From Progne subis subis (lineage: Eukaryota > Chordata > Aves > Passeriformes > Hirundinidae), in NCBI GenBank assembly GCA_022316685.1, contig JAKJHU010000030.1:12785360-12849359 (forward strand): a stretch of DNA of 64,000 nt, written 5' to 3'. The translations under genes were made by a program, and so were the position numbers. Under the pieces are notes generated by a model. That model saw nothing but the letters and a program-made list of their open reading frames with translations. It had not been told where the DNA came from and ran no database searches. Shown here piece after piece: positions 10,901-23,700 of this stretch (within the stretch, counting starts at the first letter, position 1; every line of letters begins with the position of its first letter).

Positions 10901-13900
10901 ACATGTGCATTCAGCTAGTGACAAGTCACAGCATCAGAATGCAGCTGCCTTAGGCACCATAAGGGAAGAGCAGAGGATGCCCACATGTTTTCCCATGCCA
11001 TGTTCTAGTGTGTGGTCAGAGCTCAGCGGCATTTTTTTGATGAGCATGGCTGGGGGAAGGTCTTAATGGCTTATCCGAACCAGTAAGAAAATTGGATAGG
11101 AGGAACCAGTGTTTCAGAGCAAAATTATACTTTACTGTATGACTCCTGAGATTGCACAGCTGCTCATTTATTAAAAATGCAGCACTCCTGGTACAGCCTG
11201 TGAACCACTTGCTAGCACTGTCCTGATTTTCAGGAAAATCATCACTAAATTCTGTCCTTCTCATTCTGTTCTGTTAATGAAGATCTTGTATGTTTTTACG
11301 TCTGGGATTTGTAATTGATCAAACACTTCAACCACCTAGGGACAAATTATCTTCTTTGGGAGGGGAATATGCAATGAAAGACAAAAAGGTCCAATCATTT
11401 TGGCTATCTTTTTCTTTAACAGTCACAGAGAAGGAAACAGAGTATAAATTGAATGCAATATTGCTTTAATTAAGAAAATTGAAAATAATTTTATGTTCTA
11501 TTTCCACTTGTGTGCTTGAAGTACAATTAAATTGCAGTCAGACAATTTCAGAAGCAAAATTCTTGGTGCATCTGCTGAAAATAAGACAGCTGTCTATAAT
11601 AACAATCATCTGAGATTATTTAATTTATGAGCTTTGCATCCTGTGCTTGTTCGCTTCTTTTTTTTTTGGCTTGTATTTTTACATATTTATCCCATTTTGA
11701 ATCCTTAGTTAATATTCACTTAGTTCTATTTTTTTTATTTTCTTAATTTTGATTTGTTTTCTGTAGACACTTTTCTTACTTAGCATATTTCACCTCTCTT
11801 TTTACCTGTCTCACATGCACCTGTGAAAGGCCACTGGGGAGATCTTGTAAGTAATCAGATCTGATGTGATTTTCATAAAAATATTTGGATACATTGTTAG
11901 GTGATGCTGAATAATGATCGTGCCCCTTTTGCCTAACCTTTGGAAGAGATCAGGAAATGCAAAGGATTTGACCTCAGCCTTACTACCTGAATAGCAATGA
12001 TTACATATAGATATGGCTTATTCCAAGAATCATGCAAAAGAGATGTGCCAGACTATGTTCTCACTCGCTGTTCAGTAGCTGTTCAGGGATAATTTATTCT
12101 TGAGATGACAGAATGCAGTTTACAAATTGTATCCTGTATGCCTAATGAGACAATTATTTCAGGAGAGTCTGAACTATCCAGCAAAATAGACACAGAGCAA
12201 CTGGAAAGCCTGTGCTGGAAAGGATGAGCATGTTTGTTTAACCTGACAGAGTCCTGGTTAGGCTGTCATTTGCTTGCATATAACTTCCACTGGTGGAAAA
12301 TGAGATCTCACAAATTTGCCTCGAAAAATTATTCAAGCAGTTTTCCCAAGGCTGTCTACAAAATATTTGGACTTTCAGAAGATGTTGCTCTTCTCTCAAT
12401 ATGAAGTTTGAAAGTAAGGGTGAGTAACTGAAAACGGATGAGGGGAGAGGGACAGATCTTTCTTTTCAATGGCACAGTGAGAGTGCTGTCTCCCAAAGAA
12501 AGGAGCTGAAATTTCAGCCAAGAGCTGAAATTCAAGTTGTAAGCAAAAATGGCTTCCAGAGCAGCGTAACAAAGTGCATATATTTAACTCATTATTTTTA
12601 GTTTACAAATGTTTGTTGACAGGAATGGCAAATATAATGTGCATATGAGACTGAGGAGCAGGAATGAAACATTCTGTCTCCACTTGAAATAATCTCCTTG
12701 TAATACAAACAAACACAAACACCTGCAAATTCCTCACAAGTCATCCAGCTGAAGCTCAGAAGATGACTCATGTTGTGCTTGACTGGAACACTTACTAAGG
12801 TAGGCCTGTGTGGACTCGGAGTTTCGTGCCGTGGGATGTTTAATAGCTGGGAGTAGCGATGTTGCAATGCAGCAATTTTAAGCAAAGACTTTATTCATTC
12901 CAAGCAACTGAAAAAGATCTACCAGCAGAGTTATTTAAAAAACAAAAAAACCCCATACAGTCCAACATGAGCTGGAGAGGAGAGAGAACCTGAGCACCAC
13001 TGCCAGTTTGGATGTGATGTATACTATATCAGCTGATCTTCTCAGGGTCTCCTCAGTAATGCCATGGGTCAATTCCTGTGGGGCAGCCCTTAATCAGGAA
13101 ATGTTCCAGGATGAGGTCAGCACTGGTTTTGACCACAAACCACAGGTATCATACATTAATAAAACCAAACAATGTGTATTAAACAGCCATCTTCCGATAT
13201 GTGTCTGGCTGACATTTTTGCATGGAAGTGGGACTGGAGAAGAAACCATGATATCATATGATACTGTAAGTTGCTATTGGGTACAGAACCCAGTGCATGT
13301 GGAAATATATATGTCAAAAACATAGCAGTAATAATAAAAAGGGGCTCGCAGTTCTATATCTTTGCCCTTTTTTTGCTATAATTTGATATACTTACTCAGT
13401 TTCAAAGGATAGTAATACTGTGTAATTACTCTTTAAAATTACATCTGTTTTTAGTAGGTTTGGATTATTGGGAACACCAGAATGGTTTGAGGACACGTTG
13501 TTCAGCGAGCAGGGTATGTCAGTGCTGTGTGTCTGGGTAAGAGTGTGAAAGGAGGTGCCTTTGCCACCACTCTCTGCAAGATGCAGAGTTGAACCAGGAC
13601 AGCTGTGCACAGTATTGGCAGAGCAGGAACCAACATCAGTATGTCACTGAGACTTCAGAAGGGCCCTGAAATCCTGACCATCATGAGTTCTGGTCCTCTG
13701 ACTAACAGTTCTGTTTGGCTGGCCGGTAGTCATGAAGTCCTTATGTCAAATGTCAGTGTTGAAGAGAGTGTTGAAGCTGTGTTCCGTATGAAAATAAAAA
13801 TATTTAAATCAATGCTAATTTTTGCATTGACTCAATGAAAACTAGGATTTTGCCATGCTTTTTTATCAGAATGACACTAGGTAGACAAGGACATTATCAT

Positions 13901-14185
13901 TACTTCCTCAAGTAATGTCCTTTGATTTCTTTGGTGATGTAATGTTCATTAAAGAAAGGGAGGAAGGAAGATGGTCGTCCATAGTGCTTTTTGCTAGAAA
14001 TGAGCTCAAACCTAGAATGCAGTTTGGAGCTGGTGCTCTACTTAGTTCTTCTTTTTCTTTGGAAGCATACAATACAGTAGAAAATAGTTTTTCCTTTGCT
14101 TCTCTGATGTTTAATTTTGATTCTATAGGGACAAGTGCTTTGCAACTTTCTTTAGGAGATGTTCTGTGCTGTGAGAAATCCACAG
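7901..14185. other. Unique DNA, no gene or clear repeat seen
   Basis: Six kilobases with no recognisable exon, RNA gene or repeat family. A perfect octamer ATGCAAAT lies near 8786. The part 10440-10760 is richer in GC and vaguely LTR-like on the minus strand (see rejected items). A short inverted repeat, CATTACTT/AAGTAATG, lies at about 13899-13918. Confidence 0.5.
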
Positions 14186-15006
14186 GGACCTGGGCAGGCC
14201 TGAGAGGTGGACCTGTGTGAACTTCATGAAGTTCAACAAGTCCAAGTACAAGGTCCTACACCTGGGTCAGGGCAATCCCAAGCACAAATACAGGCTGGGA
14301 AGAGAGCGTCGTGAGAGCAGCCCTGAAGAGAAGGGCTTGGGGATGTTGGTGAATAAGAATGATGTGCACTTGCAGCTCAGAAAGCCAATTGTGTCCCTGG
14401 CTGCATCAAAAGTAGTGTGACCAGGAGGGCAAGGGAGGGGATTCTGCCCCTCTACTCCATTCTGGTGAGCCCCCATCTAGAGTACTCATCCAGTTCCAGG
14501 GCCCCCAACATAAGAAGGACTTCTACCTGTTGGAATAAGTCCAGAGGAGGGCTACAAGGATGACCAAAGGGCTGGAGCACCTCTCCTGTGATGGCAGGCT
14601 CATAAAATTTGGGCTGTTCAGCCTGAAGAAGAGAAGGTTCTGGGAGAACTTATAGCACCTTCTAGTGCTTCTAAGTACATCAAGGGGCTACTTGATGTAA
14701 ATAAGCTGGAGAGGGATTTTTTATGAGGACATGTAGTGATCAAACAGGGGGAATAGCTTTAAACTGAAGCAAGATAGATTTAGTTTGGAAATTAAAAAAA
14801 ATCCTTTCCTGTGAGGCTGGTGAGACACTGGAACAAGTTGTCCAGAGAAGTGGTGGATGCCCCATCCCCTGAAATGTTCAAGGCCAGGTTGGATCGGGCT
14901 CTGAGTAATCTGATTTGGTGAAAGTACAATTGCCCATGTCAGGGATGTTGGAAGTAGATGATCTTTAAGGTTCCTTCCAATCCGAACCATCCTGTGACTC
15001 TATTTT
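14186..15006 (+). mobile_element. CR1 LINE 3' end with 3' UTR
   Basis: The frame from 14217 encodes the conserved CR1 C-terminal segment KFNKSKYKVLHLGQGNPKHK followed by a SPEEKGLGMLVN-like block. After frame breaks the sequence runs through the typical CR1 tail: a GTCCAGAGGAGGGC block, ACTTGATGTAAATAAGC, GTGAGACACTGGAACAAG, GGTGGATGCCCCATCCC, and the end TTCCTTCCAATCCGAACC then CTGTGACTCTAT. The 5' end is truncated, as is normal for target-primed insertion. It is a dead copy. Confidence 0.95.
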
Positions 15007-16589
15007 ATAAATCCTTTCAATGCACAGAAGATTCAGAAAGAAGTCCTGCTCTTTTTCTCCCTTCTGCACCAACAAAACATATATCTCAGAAATTGAGTGC
15101 AAGATTTTAAAGAACATATATATGTCAATCTTAATTGCCTTTTTTATATGATCTTCTCTGGATGATGGGAAATAAAAGTAATCAAAGACAAACAAAAAAA
15201 GATAACATGCTAGCAAAAAAAGAGAAACTTAGTCTCATTTCCCTAAACAGAATCGGTATTTGGAAACTAAAATAAAAATGTTATCATCCACTTCTGTTTC
15301 TGCAATAAGGTTGCACAGGATATGGGGACAAAAAGCAGATGCGCTCCAGTTGCCTAATTGAACAGAAATAGTTGCTGAATGCTAGCCTGACCTAAATGGA
15401 ACTGAAGGATTTTCACCAACCTTTCATCCTTTTGTATTTTCTAAGGTCAATCTTCCTTCCTTTGTGATTCCTTCACTAGGCTGCAGCTGGGGGAACAAGA
15501 GGTACAGCTGAACTCAGAGCATCTTTCCATGCCTAGCTCATAAGGAAATGGTTTGCTTGAGGCAAGAGCTAAATGACCTGTTCATAATCAATGTTTTTCA
15601 ATTAATTTAATCTTTTCTCTTGCACATCAGTTTGTCATGAAGAGAGCTGATTATATAAATACATTCCTCCTCTAACGTCATTTGATGAATGCTTCAAGAG
15701 AAAATAAAGTAACTGCCTTTGTATTGATAAAAACTGTCACTTTGAGGCTATTTGCCACTTGTTATGGCATCTCTGCTGCAAGTACATCTAAGCAGATGGG
15801 CTTGTCAGGACTGCTCTGAAGTTGTCCCCAGGACAGGACAGAGCAACAGATAGCATCTACATTGGAAGCAGATTTTGAGTTTCAGTCACTGCTAGCCAGC
15901 TAAGCTGGTTCAATTATCTCTACAATTCCAAACCAGAGATGGAGGGTACACCCAGCCTGTTGCATTTTTCATGTATATGGTAGCACGAAATACGGCTAGA
16001 GCAAAAGTTAGAGCAGGGCTGGGTTTTGCCTCTCCCTTTGCCCTGAGATGGCCATCCTTCCCCCTTTTCCTAATAAGGAACCAAGGTAGAGATGTTGAAG
16101 GTGGAAGTGGGAGGGATAAAATGCCGTAGATTATATCCAGTCCACCAGTACAATGAAGTCTGCTACAGAGGCAAATTGTCAGGAGAAGAGAGATCTCAGG
16201 ATCCTCAAACCCCATGCAAGTGAGTCATGTTATATATGAAGCTTTGTTGGAGGAGGCTGCAGCTTTCACAAAATGTTCAGATTATCATTTAGCAGCAGTC
16301 TTGATTTTGTGCTATAGATTATTTTATACAAGTTAAGCAGATGTAATAGCAAATAACATCAGGAAAACAGAATGCCTGAAAACACAATTCAGCCAGCGTT
16401 GTTTTCCTGTGCTGCTTCACAGATTTCCCGTTACCTGCTGAGCTGTGCAGGCGAGGGGTTTAGCTGCTTCCTCCCAGTGGCCACTCAGATTAAAAGCCTG
16501 AGCTCTGTGACATATGGCTGCTCCTGCTGCAGTGGATCTCTCGGCTTGTTTCCAACATGCTATAACTTCAATTTACCAGACTGGCACTT
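15007..16589. other. Unique AT-rich DNA, no gene seen
   Basis: Nothing recognisable as exon, RNA gene or repeat family. Confidence 0.55.
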
Positions 16590-17060
16590 ATAGATGTCCA
16601 ATTAAAATGTCCTATTTTATTGGGGAAAATGCTTTCCCAATTGTACTGTATGACACTGAATAGAATTCAAAAATCACTTTGCCTGTTATGACTTTTATTT
16701 TCATAAAGAATGCAAACATGAAATACTTAATGTGATGTCCTAATTAATGCAAATATGCCAAACCCCTTTATTTTACAGTGAAAATTATATTACACTGTTA
16801 CATTTCCCCATTTCATGGCTGCATATTTTATATACTGTAACCATGGTTACTGCGTCATTAAAGTCTATTCAGAGGGAGTTGGGCATAGCATCAAGCTATC
16901 ACAGAGAATGATTGCTTTTGTAAATTTAAAAGAAGTTCTGCAGCTAATTACTGTGAGTTTGTGTAAATTGGACCAATGGAGAGCATGAAATTTGGAACAA
17001 ATTATTGTAGAGCCTGAAGCAAATGAAGAATATTTTTATTTGATTTAGGAACTTGCCTTC
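16590..17060. promoter_or_regulatory. Candidate enhancer-like block with RFX palindrome
   Basis: AT-rich block with few stretches of low complexity and a cluster of recognisable factor motifs. TAATTA at 16741-16746 is followed directly by the POU octamer ATGCAAAT at 16747-16754. The perfect 14-bp palindrome GTAACCATGGTTAC lies at 16837-16850 and has the RFX X-box layout GTNRCC-AT-GGYNAC. TGCGTCA follows at 16851-16857, close to a CRE/AP-1 half-site, and another TAATTA lies at 16945-16950. Motif presence is seen; enhancer function and conservation are inferred. Confidence 0.3.
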
Positions 17061-18667
17061 TGTATCACGATCCTCTTAAACTTTTAATTGTTTAAAGCTC
17101 AAGCCACTGGCACATTGCTGATACAGGAACACAGACAGCTCTGGCTGAACTGGGACGTGAATAGTCTTAAATAGAAAGTACTGGCAAAGGGCAGAAAGCT
17201 GGGGAAAGGACAGAGCATGCCTAAGCTGTTCTGATTTTGTATTGTTTGGAAATTTTAGAAGGAAATTCAGCTGCCTGGAAATATTTTGAGTTGTCTCTTA
17301 CCTGCCAATTATCTATATGTTTCCTCCACGTGGTGCACTATGTATTTGGACAGACTGGGGCTCTCTCCTCTCCTCCCCTTAGCTGCCTAGAATTGCAGTA
17401 GCAGATATAAAGCACGATCTTGCCATCGAGTTTTCTTAATCTTTTTTCAAATGTTGATGTCCTTATCAGAAAGAAACATATCCATGGCCACACAGATGCC
17501 TAGCAGCCTTTGAACTGAAGCTGAATCTAACAGTTAAATATCCTCATAATCTGTGTGCTAATAACCACTTTTGCAGCTTGCCCCCCCAGCATTTCAATAG
17601 GTGCATGATTTGTGGCATCCTGATATGTTAGTAAGAATTTTCCATTCCTTCCTCTGCTTGTCAAATACTTGGAATTTTTTTGTTCCACCAGCCTTTGAAA
17701 CATTTGCATGGGACACTGCCACAGTGAGTGCTGTGAGTGCACAGAAGTGAGGATGTGCGGGGTGATGGCTCCCATTAGCAGAGTGGCTGATGGTTTATCC
17801 TTGTCCTGTCTCTGTCCCTGTACTGCCACACACCCTCCATCTGCCAACAGCCAGGGGCAGTGAATTTTCTTAGTTTTGTCTCTTATAATATTTTGCAGAT
17901 ATTGATAACTAAGCTTACTGCTCCTCATGGACTCAGGGAACCTCATACTCTCCTGATCCAAGATGATGTATACTTTGGTTTGTGTTGCTTGTGTAACACT
18001 TGGTTACAGCAGACATTTTTCCTTCTCACAGATCTCAGAGAATAAGCAGAAAATCAACAGCACCTTTTCGAGATGACAGTGAGCACAAACTTTGTAAGGC
18101 TTCTTAAAAACTTCCTGTCCCAATTACTTATCTTCCCCATACTTTGAATTCTAACACAGGAGCTGTGGAAGGAACCACATCGTCTCTATCAGCTTTGGGG
18201 AACACACTTCCACAGATGAATAGGGAGAAAACCTAATATAAATCTTGAGCAGTCACCAACAATCCCTGTCTACTCACCATTATCCAGCTTTATCCTTAAA
18301 AGCAGCTCTGCACAGCCTGGCTATCAGTATCCAGCATGATGGATGTGGCCAGAGAAGATGCAAAATCTGGGTTTTTCATTGACCAGCACCTGTGTGGCCA
18401 GTCACAGGCTAGTGCAAGCAGTCCTCAGACAAACAGCTGCTAAAGTAGGGATGAAAAAATCCTGCCAGTGCTAAAAAATGCTGAGTCTCTCATAGCCTTT
18501 TTGTAACAAATAATTAGTCTGTTTTGATTTCAGTACTGTTAATTGACTAAATAAGATCAGTAATATGACACAGCCCTGTGTGTGTGAGTCGATTCTCCCT
18601 AACCTGATCACCAACAGAGTTGAAATTTTGAGGCTGAGGCTCTCTGCCAATGTTTTCTCCATTAAGT
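17061..18667. other. Unique DNA, no gene seen
   Basis: Holds a 144-codon minus-strand open frame at 17527-17961. It has no recognisable domain and no supporting signals, so I do not call it a gene. No repeat family is recognised. Confidence 0.5.
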
Positions 18668-18785
18668 GGGGTTTTTTTGTCTTTTTTGATTGTTTGTTTG
18701 TTTGTTTGGGGGGTTTTTGTGGGTTTTTTGTTTGGTTGGTTGGGTTTTTGTTTTTGTTTTTTTTTTTGTTTTTGTTTTTGTTTTC
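18668..18785. repeat. T/G-rich (GTTT)n low-complexity tract
   Basis: Irregular GTTT, GGTT and T-run units over about 118 bases, with all purines on the plus strand being G. It gives overlapping meaningless Phe/Val/Gly or Lys/Gln-rich open frames. Confidence 0.9.
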
Positions 18786-19849
18786 TCCTGCATCTGTTCA
18801 CTTATCAAATTTATCAGCAGGATGCCTGAGCCCTTACTTAGGATAATACCCCATCAGGAGGTAGATAATGGCATGGTGTGGTAGAACATTGGTATGTAGC
18901 TATGAGGCAGTGAAATATCCAGGCAGTATATCAAGAACATTGTATTTATCTTTGTATTTATCTTTCTGTGGTATTTTTGCATCATTTTGGAAAAGGCCAG
19001 GTATGCTTGTGATGATGTGGTGCTATCAGCAAATATTTCAAAACCTCTTTTGCACTCAGAGGGTTAACAATGGGAGAGACAAGCACTTCAACATCACCAA
19101 CAGTAGGTGATCCTGCACCTCCTCATTTGCAGTAGTTCAGCAAAACCAGCCTCCAACACTGTTTGGAAAGTGTGGGCATCACCAGTATGCTCAGATCTCT
19201 GTTTTCCTCTCTTGTATTGCTCCCTGGCAGAGTATAAACTACTCACTGGTAATGCAGGGTGGAAACACACTCCATCTCAGTTAAAATCCTTAGAAGCATA
19301 CACGAGACACACATTTGTGTGGGGACACAGAAAAACAGCCCTCCTGACAAATGTGCTAAGCACATAATCCTCCATGTGACAGGGGCTTGCATCAAGTACA
19401 ATCAACAGAACTCCAGAGCACTGCACTCAGTCTGCTGCTTTTTTCATGACCTCTGCTAAACCCACATTGCATTTCCCATTAAGTTAGTAAATGCTCATTT
19501 CAGAGAAAACCTGGTGCTTTTTTTTAAACATTTCCAAAAATAAAGCATAACCATAGGGTTCCCATTATGTAGCATAAATATTTTATTATCTTCCACATTA
19601 CTCACTTGCAGAAAAATAATCTAGACACTGTTTTTGCCCCTTTCATTATATAACCTTGAAATATATGATGACATATTGCACAGGTTGTCCTTCTACATAA
19701 CCATGGAATATTGCATTATGTATACCTAACCCTTTGCCAAGCTGATTCTTGATAAGACAGGAAAAATGGAAGTGTTTCTTACACCAATTCCTGTTGCTTT
19801 TTATTAAAAAATGATGGTGCCTGACAATGTAGCCTTTCTGCTTCATGGG
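18786..19849. other. Unique DNA, no gene seen
   Basis: No exon, RNA gene or repeat family recognised. Confidence 0.5.
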
Positions 19850-19896
19850 TTTTTGTTTGTTTGTTTGTTTGTTTGTTTGTTTGTTTGTTTGTTTTT
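19850..19896. repeat. (GTTT)n microsatellite
   Basis: About eleven nearly perfect GTTT units in a row. Confidence 0.95.
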
Positions 19897-20170
19897 GATT
19901 TTTCAACAATACAAAATTGTAGTTTCTGATAGATTCATCATTCCATACCACAGAGTTGTAAAGATTAAATTAAAGATCTTGCAGGTCTTGTTCTTCCCAG
20001 GCAAAGTGCTGTGCCATGGAGAGCTCTGCTGGGGTTTTCCAGGTTGCTGCACAGATGTAGCTGCATTTGTGTTGGAGCATATGCAGTGAGCCACAGTGCC
20101 ACAGTCTCTGGGCTTACTAACAAGGGGCATCTCCATACTCTTATTAGCTTGATGGTTCTCAGTTCCAGAC

Positions 20171-20752
20171 TGTTCTGGTTTTGGCAGGGGTAGAGTTGAT
20201 TTTCTTCATAGTAGCTTGTATGAGGCTATGTTTTGGATTTGTGCTGGAAACTGTTGATAGTTCAGGGATGTGTTTGTCACAGCTGAGCGGGGTTTACACA
20301 GCATAAGGCCTTTTCTGCCTCTCATCCCACCCCACCAGTGAGGAGGGCTGAGGGTGCAGAAGGAGTTGGGAGGGGACACAGCCAAGACAGCTGGTCCCAA
20401 ATGACCCAAGGGACATTCCAAATCATATGGCATCCTGCTCAGCATCTAAAGCTGGGAGAAGAAGGAGGAAGGGGAAGATGTTTGGAGTAGTGCTGCTTGT
20501 CTTTGTAAGTCACCATTATACGTGATGGAACCTCATTCCTGAAGTTGACCAAATACCTGTTTTTCTTCAGGAAGTGGTAGATCACTTCCTTGTATTGCTT
20601 TGCTTGTGCACATGGCTTTGGTTTATTAAATTGTACTATTTTTATCTCAACTCTCAAGTTTTCTCCTTTTACCCTTCTGGAGGGCTGAGGGGAGAAGAAT
20701 GATGAGGAACCTTGGAACACACAGTACTTTAGCATGGACTCAAACCCTTGTC
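20171..20752 (+). mobile_element. ERVL-type solo LTR
   Basis: Begins with the avian ERVL LTR 5' end TGTTCTGGTTTTGGC. It then has GGGTAGAGTTGATTTTCTTC, GGCTATGTTTTGGATTTG, CCCACCAGTGAGGAGG, GGAGGGGACACAGCC, a GACATTCCAAATCATATGGCAT block, a degenerate TATA region near 20440 (GCTCAGCATCTAAAGCTGG), and the ATTAAA poly(A)-signal region with TTTTTATCTCAACTC near 20625-20660. The 3' end is eroded and set by eye. No gag, pol or env remains beside it. It belongs to the same broad family as the LTR at 4.1 kb but is independently diverged. Confidence 0.9.
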
Positions 20753-23700
20753 CATATAGTTAAGGCAGATCGGGGCTGGTGAGGAAATATGTATCACAGT
20801 CCAGGCTGCCAGCAGCCATAAGATTTCCTTTTTCCTTACCCACTGACAGGAATCTTTGGGAAGCAATCTTCAAACAGTGTTTTGCAGCTTGTTCTTAAGT
20901 TCAGACTAGAGAAACGACCTGTGCATTAATGGGCCAACTGCTGCCTTCGCAGACATACCAGGCTTAATCAATACAAGTGAACGTAACAAGCACGACATCC
21001 TAACTTGGCTGCAAGAGACATGTTTTCCAGGAATCAGGAATGGATAAGGCTGCCTCCTTATCAAAATCAGTAGTCATCCTCCTCCAGAATCATCTTTCTC
21101 AATTCTCCACAACTGTTCTATTTCTACAGGATTTCCAACTGAAATTCTTCCCTGGATGCCTGGGCCTCTTCCCATGCATTAAGCAGTTGCACAAAGTGCT
21201 CAAAGGTCAGGCTGGACATGTCCATCAAGGGCCACTGCACATCCAGAAATCCTCAGTGCATCTACAGCATCAGCATTCAGCGCATGTGCTGCTGTGCTGA
21301 CCTCTGAAGGGCCCATGTGCTTTTTAGTCGCATGCAAAAGGCTCAAGTTGTCTCAAACATCAAGGACCAGACAGAGGAAAACCGAACTAGGCTATGCAGC
21401 AGTCCAGGCTGGGCCTTGCTGCAGAAGGAGCCAGAGGGGAGGGGGTTATCACTGCAGAGCCAGCCACGTCTAAGGCAAGGTACCAAGTTGTCTATGAAAA
21501 CATGCCTTATTAAATACTTTATGCACCTACCAGGAATCACCCAACACAATCCTTATTAGCAAAGCACTACTTGAGGCCATGTCAGCCTGGCATAATGAAA
21601 CTCTCCATTTAGTAGATAATCAGGACTACTTAAGGTTTGTTAACATTTACAGTTGAGTTCATTTTTATTTGAATTACATGCCAGAGATACCAGTAATATT
21701 TTGGTGTTCTTGCCAAAGAAAACTTTTAATATTTATGGACTTTGAACATGCCAGCTGGCTGATGCTAAGAGTTTGAGTTCTCTTCAAAACAAAATTATTG
21801 GAGCCATTTACATCAGTCGCATTGACAGTTTACTTTAGCTTTCATTTCCAAAGGAATGAAATCAACATTAGCATCTATGATTTATTTTGCAGTCTTCTGT
21901 CGGGAAAAGGAAAGCCCTCACCTCTGTACTCATATTAACATTTATATGAATCAGCCAGTAATCACTTGGATCTAAGAGCTGTGTGTCATGTTTTAAACCA
22001 GATGCAGTTGAGCTCCCAGGCACAAAATCAGTAGATTGGGCTGTCCAGGAAATGTACATGATAGGCCACCAACTGCAAGCTAATTCTCCAAAAATTTTTG
22101 GTACATGGATTAGGCAATGCCATGAAATATTCTCATTGGCAAATTTGATCTTAGAACCCTGTTTCTTTCCCCAAAAGTATTAAATTATAAACACAGCATT
22201 ATGTGTCTTCTTGTGCTCCTTTTTTGCTAGCTTTTAGCCTGAAATCTGGGTCCTTCTTTAGGCTTTTCAGAAACCCAAGCATTTAACCCTGACTCTGTGC
22301 CTGGACTTCCTTCCCTGAATATACTGTATCACTTCGAGCTTTTTAACTCCTAGTCCTCACTTTATTCAGATATGTGTTCTTCAGGATCACCAACGCACAT
22401 GTTCCTATTTTGAGTGTCCCTCAGTTTTGAATGGTGGCATGTGCTTGTGCTGATGCTGGTTAAAAGCACCTGTCCATCATTTAAGACACCTCTCATATAG
22501 GAAGCTGCTGGTTTGCTTTACCTACAATATTGTCATGTTCAACACAGTTGTCACAGATTAGAATGAAAGAATGATTTGATTTATTTGCTTGCAAAGTACT
22601 GTGTATGATACTGCTTTCCGAAGGGAGTCATGGGCAGGCAGGAGGAAGGTGGCTGCTCTTTGTGCATGACAGCTGCCCAGAGAAGAAGCCAGCACTCTGA
22701 TGGAGAATTTGTCTTTACACAGGGCATAAGTATGGCCCAGTGGGAGGAGCCTCCATATCACATGGCATTGTGGAGTATTTCTTCCTCTGGATCTTCATGA
22801 CGCTCTGGTTTGTTCAGCAAATGTAGTGCCATGAGACCCAGCCAGCCCTAGAGGAGTTTGTCCAGACAATCCCTCTCAGTCAGGGCCCCAGTCATTCTGT
22901 CAGCTTTCAGTAGAGCACAAACCGAGCCCACCACCAAGAGCAGCACAGTGATATCATATAGACAGGCTCAGCTTTTTTGGGCATTGTGAGAGGCCAGTGC
23001 TGGTTACAGTAGCCCAGAAGCAACACTAAGTTAAGCTTTCCCAGGGTACAACATAACCGGGTTACATTTGTACTACAACCTGCTCTGGAGCAGCCTGTGC
23101 TCCTTGGGTGCTTGCAAGGGTGGGTCTGATCTAGCAGACCTTCAGTCCCCAGAATGGGGAGAAATCCCTTAATCACCACAGTTGGGAGATACTCATATCT
23201 TTAGTGATGGGAAGGCCACTGTTGGACAAAGCAGTACAAGGAGAAGGGAACAGTTTCACCAGGCATGTCCACAGACAGTGGCAGAACAAGTCTTGGGAGA
23301 GACAGGTATTTCACAGCTCAGAGCCTACAGCCTTCCCTACCCCACTGATGACCATCTCCAATGGGTACAGGACAGTGTCAGATCTGGTATCAAAAGCATA
23401 TTATTTGGTCTCCATGACACTTGCAGGCAATTTTGAGCTACAGATATTTTCTGGACAACCACTCCACAGCGGAGTTCTAGATGATACTTTCCTTCTTTAT
23501 CTTCCTCAAAAAACCAACGTGCGTCTCAAGATCCTTTGCATGCCCACACAGACAGCTATGTGGGATGCTGAAATTCTGATGACAATTTTAAGACCTTCCC
23601 TACAAAGATATCTATCTTGCTGAAATTTCAGCACACTATATACCTTAGTAGCAATGCTGCAAGATCTGATCTCTTCAAATACCAAGGCGTTAAATTATAT

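Noticed and set aside
13899..13918. CATTACTT/AAGTAATG inverted repeat
   Set aside because: Eight-base arms with no transposon ends or flanking duplication; weak evidence of function.
17527..17961. 144-codon minus-strand open frame
   Set aside because: No recognisable domain, no upstream promoter signal or splice context, and a length expected by chance somewhere in 64 kb.
21214..21223. GGACATGTCC, a perfect p53 half-site palindrome
   Set aside because: No second half-site within the usual spacing.
23204..23623. 139-codon plus-strand open frame
   Set aside because: Contains no motif I can link to any family; composition is unremarkable.
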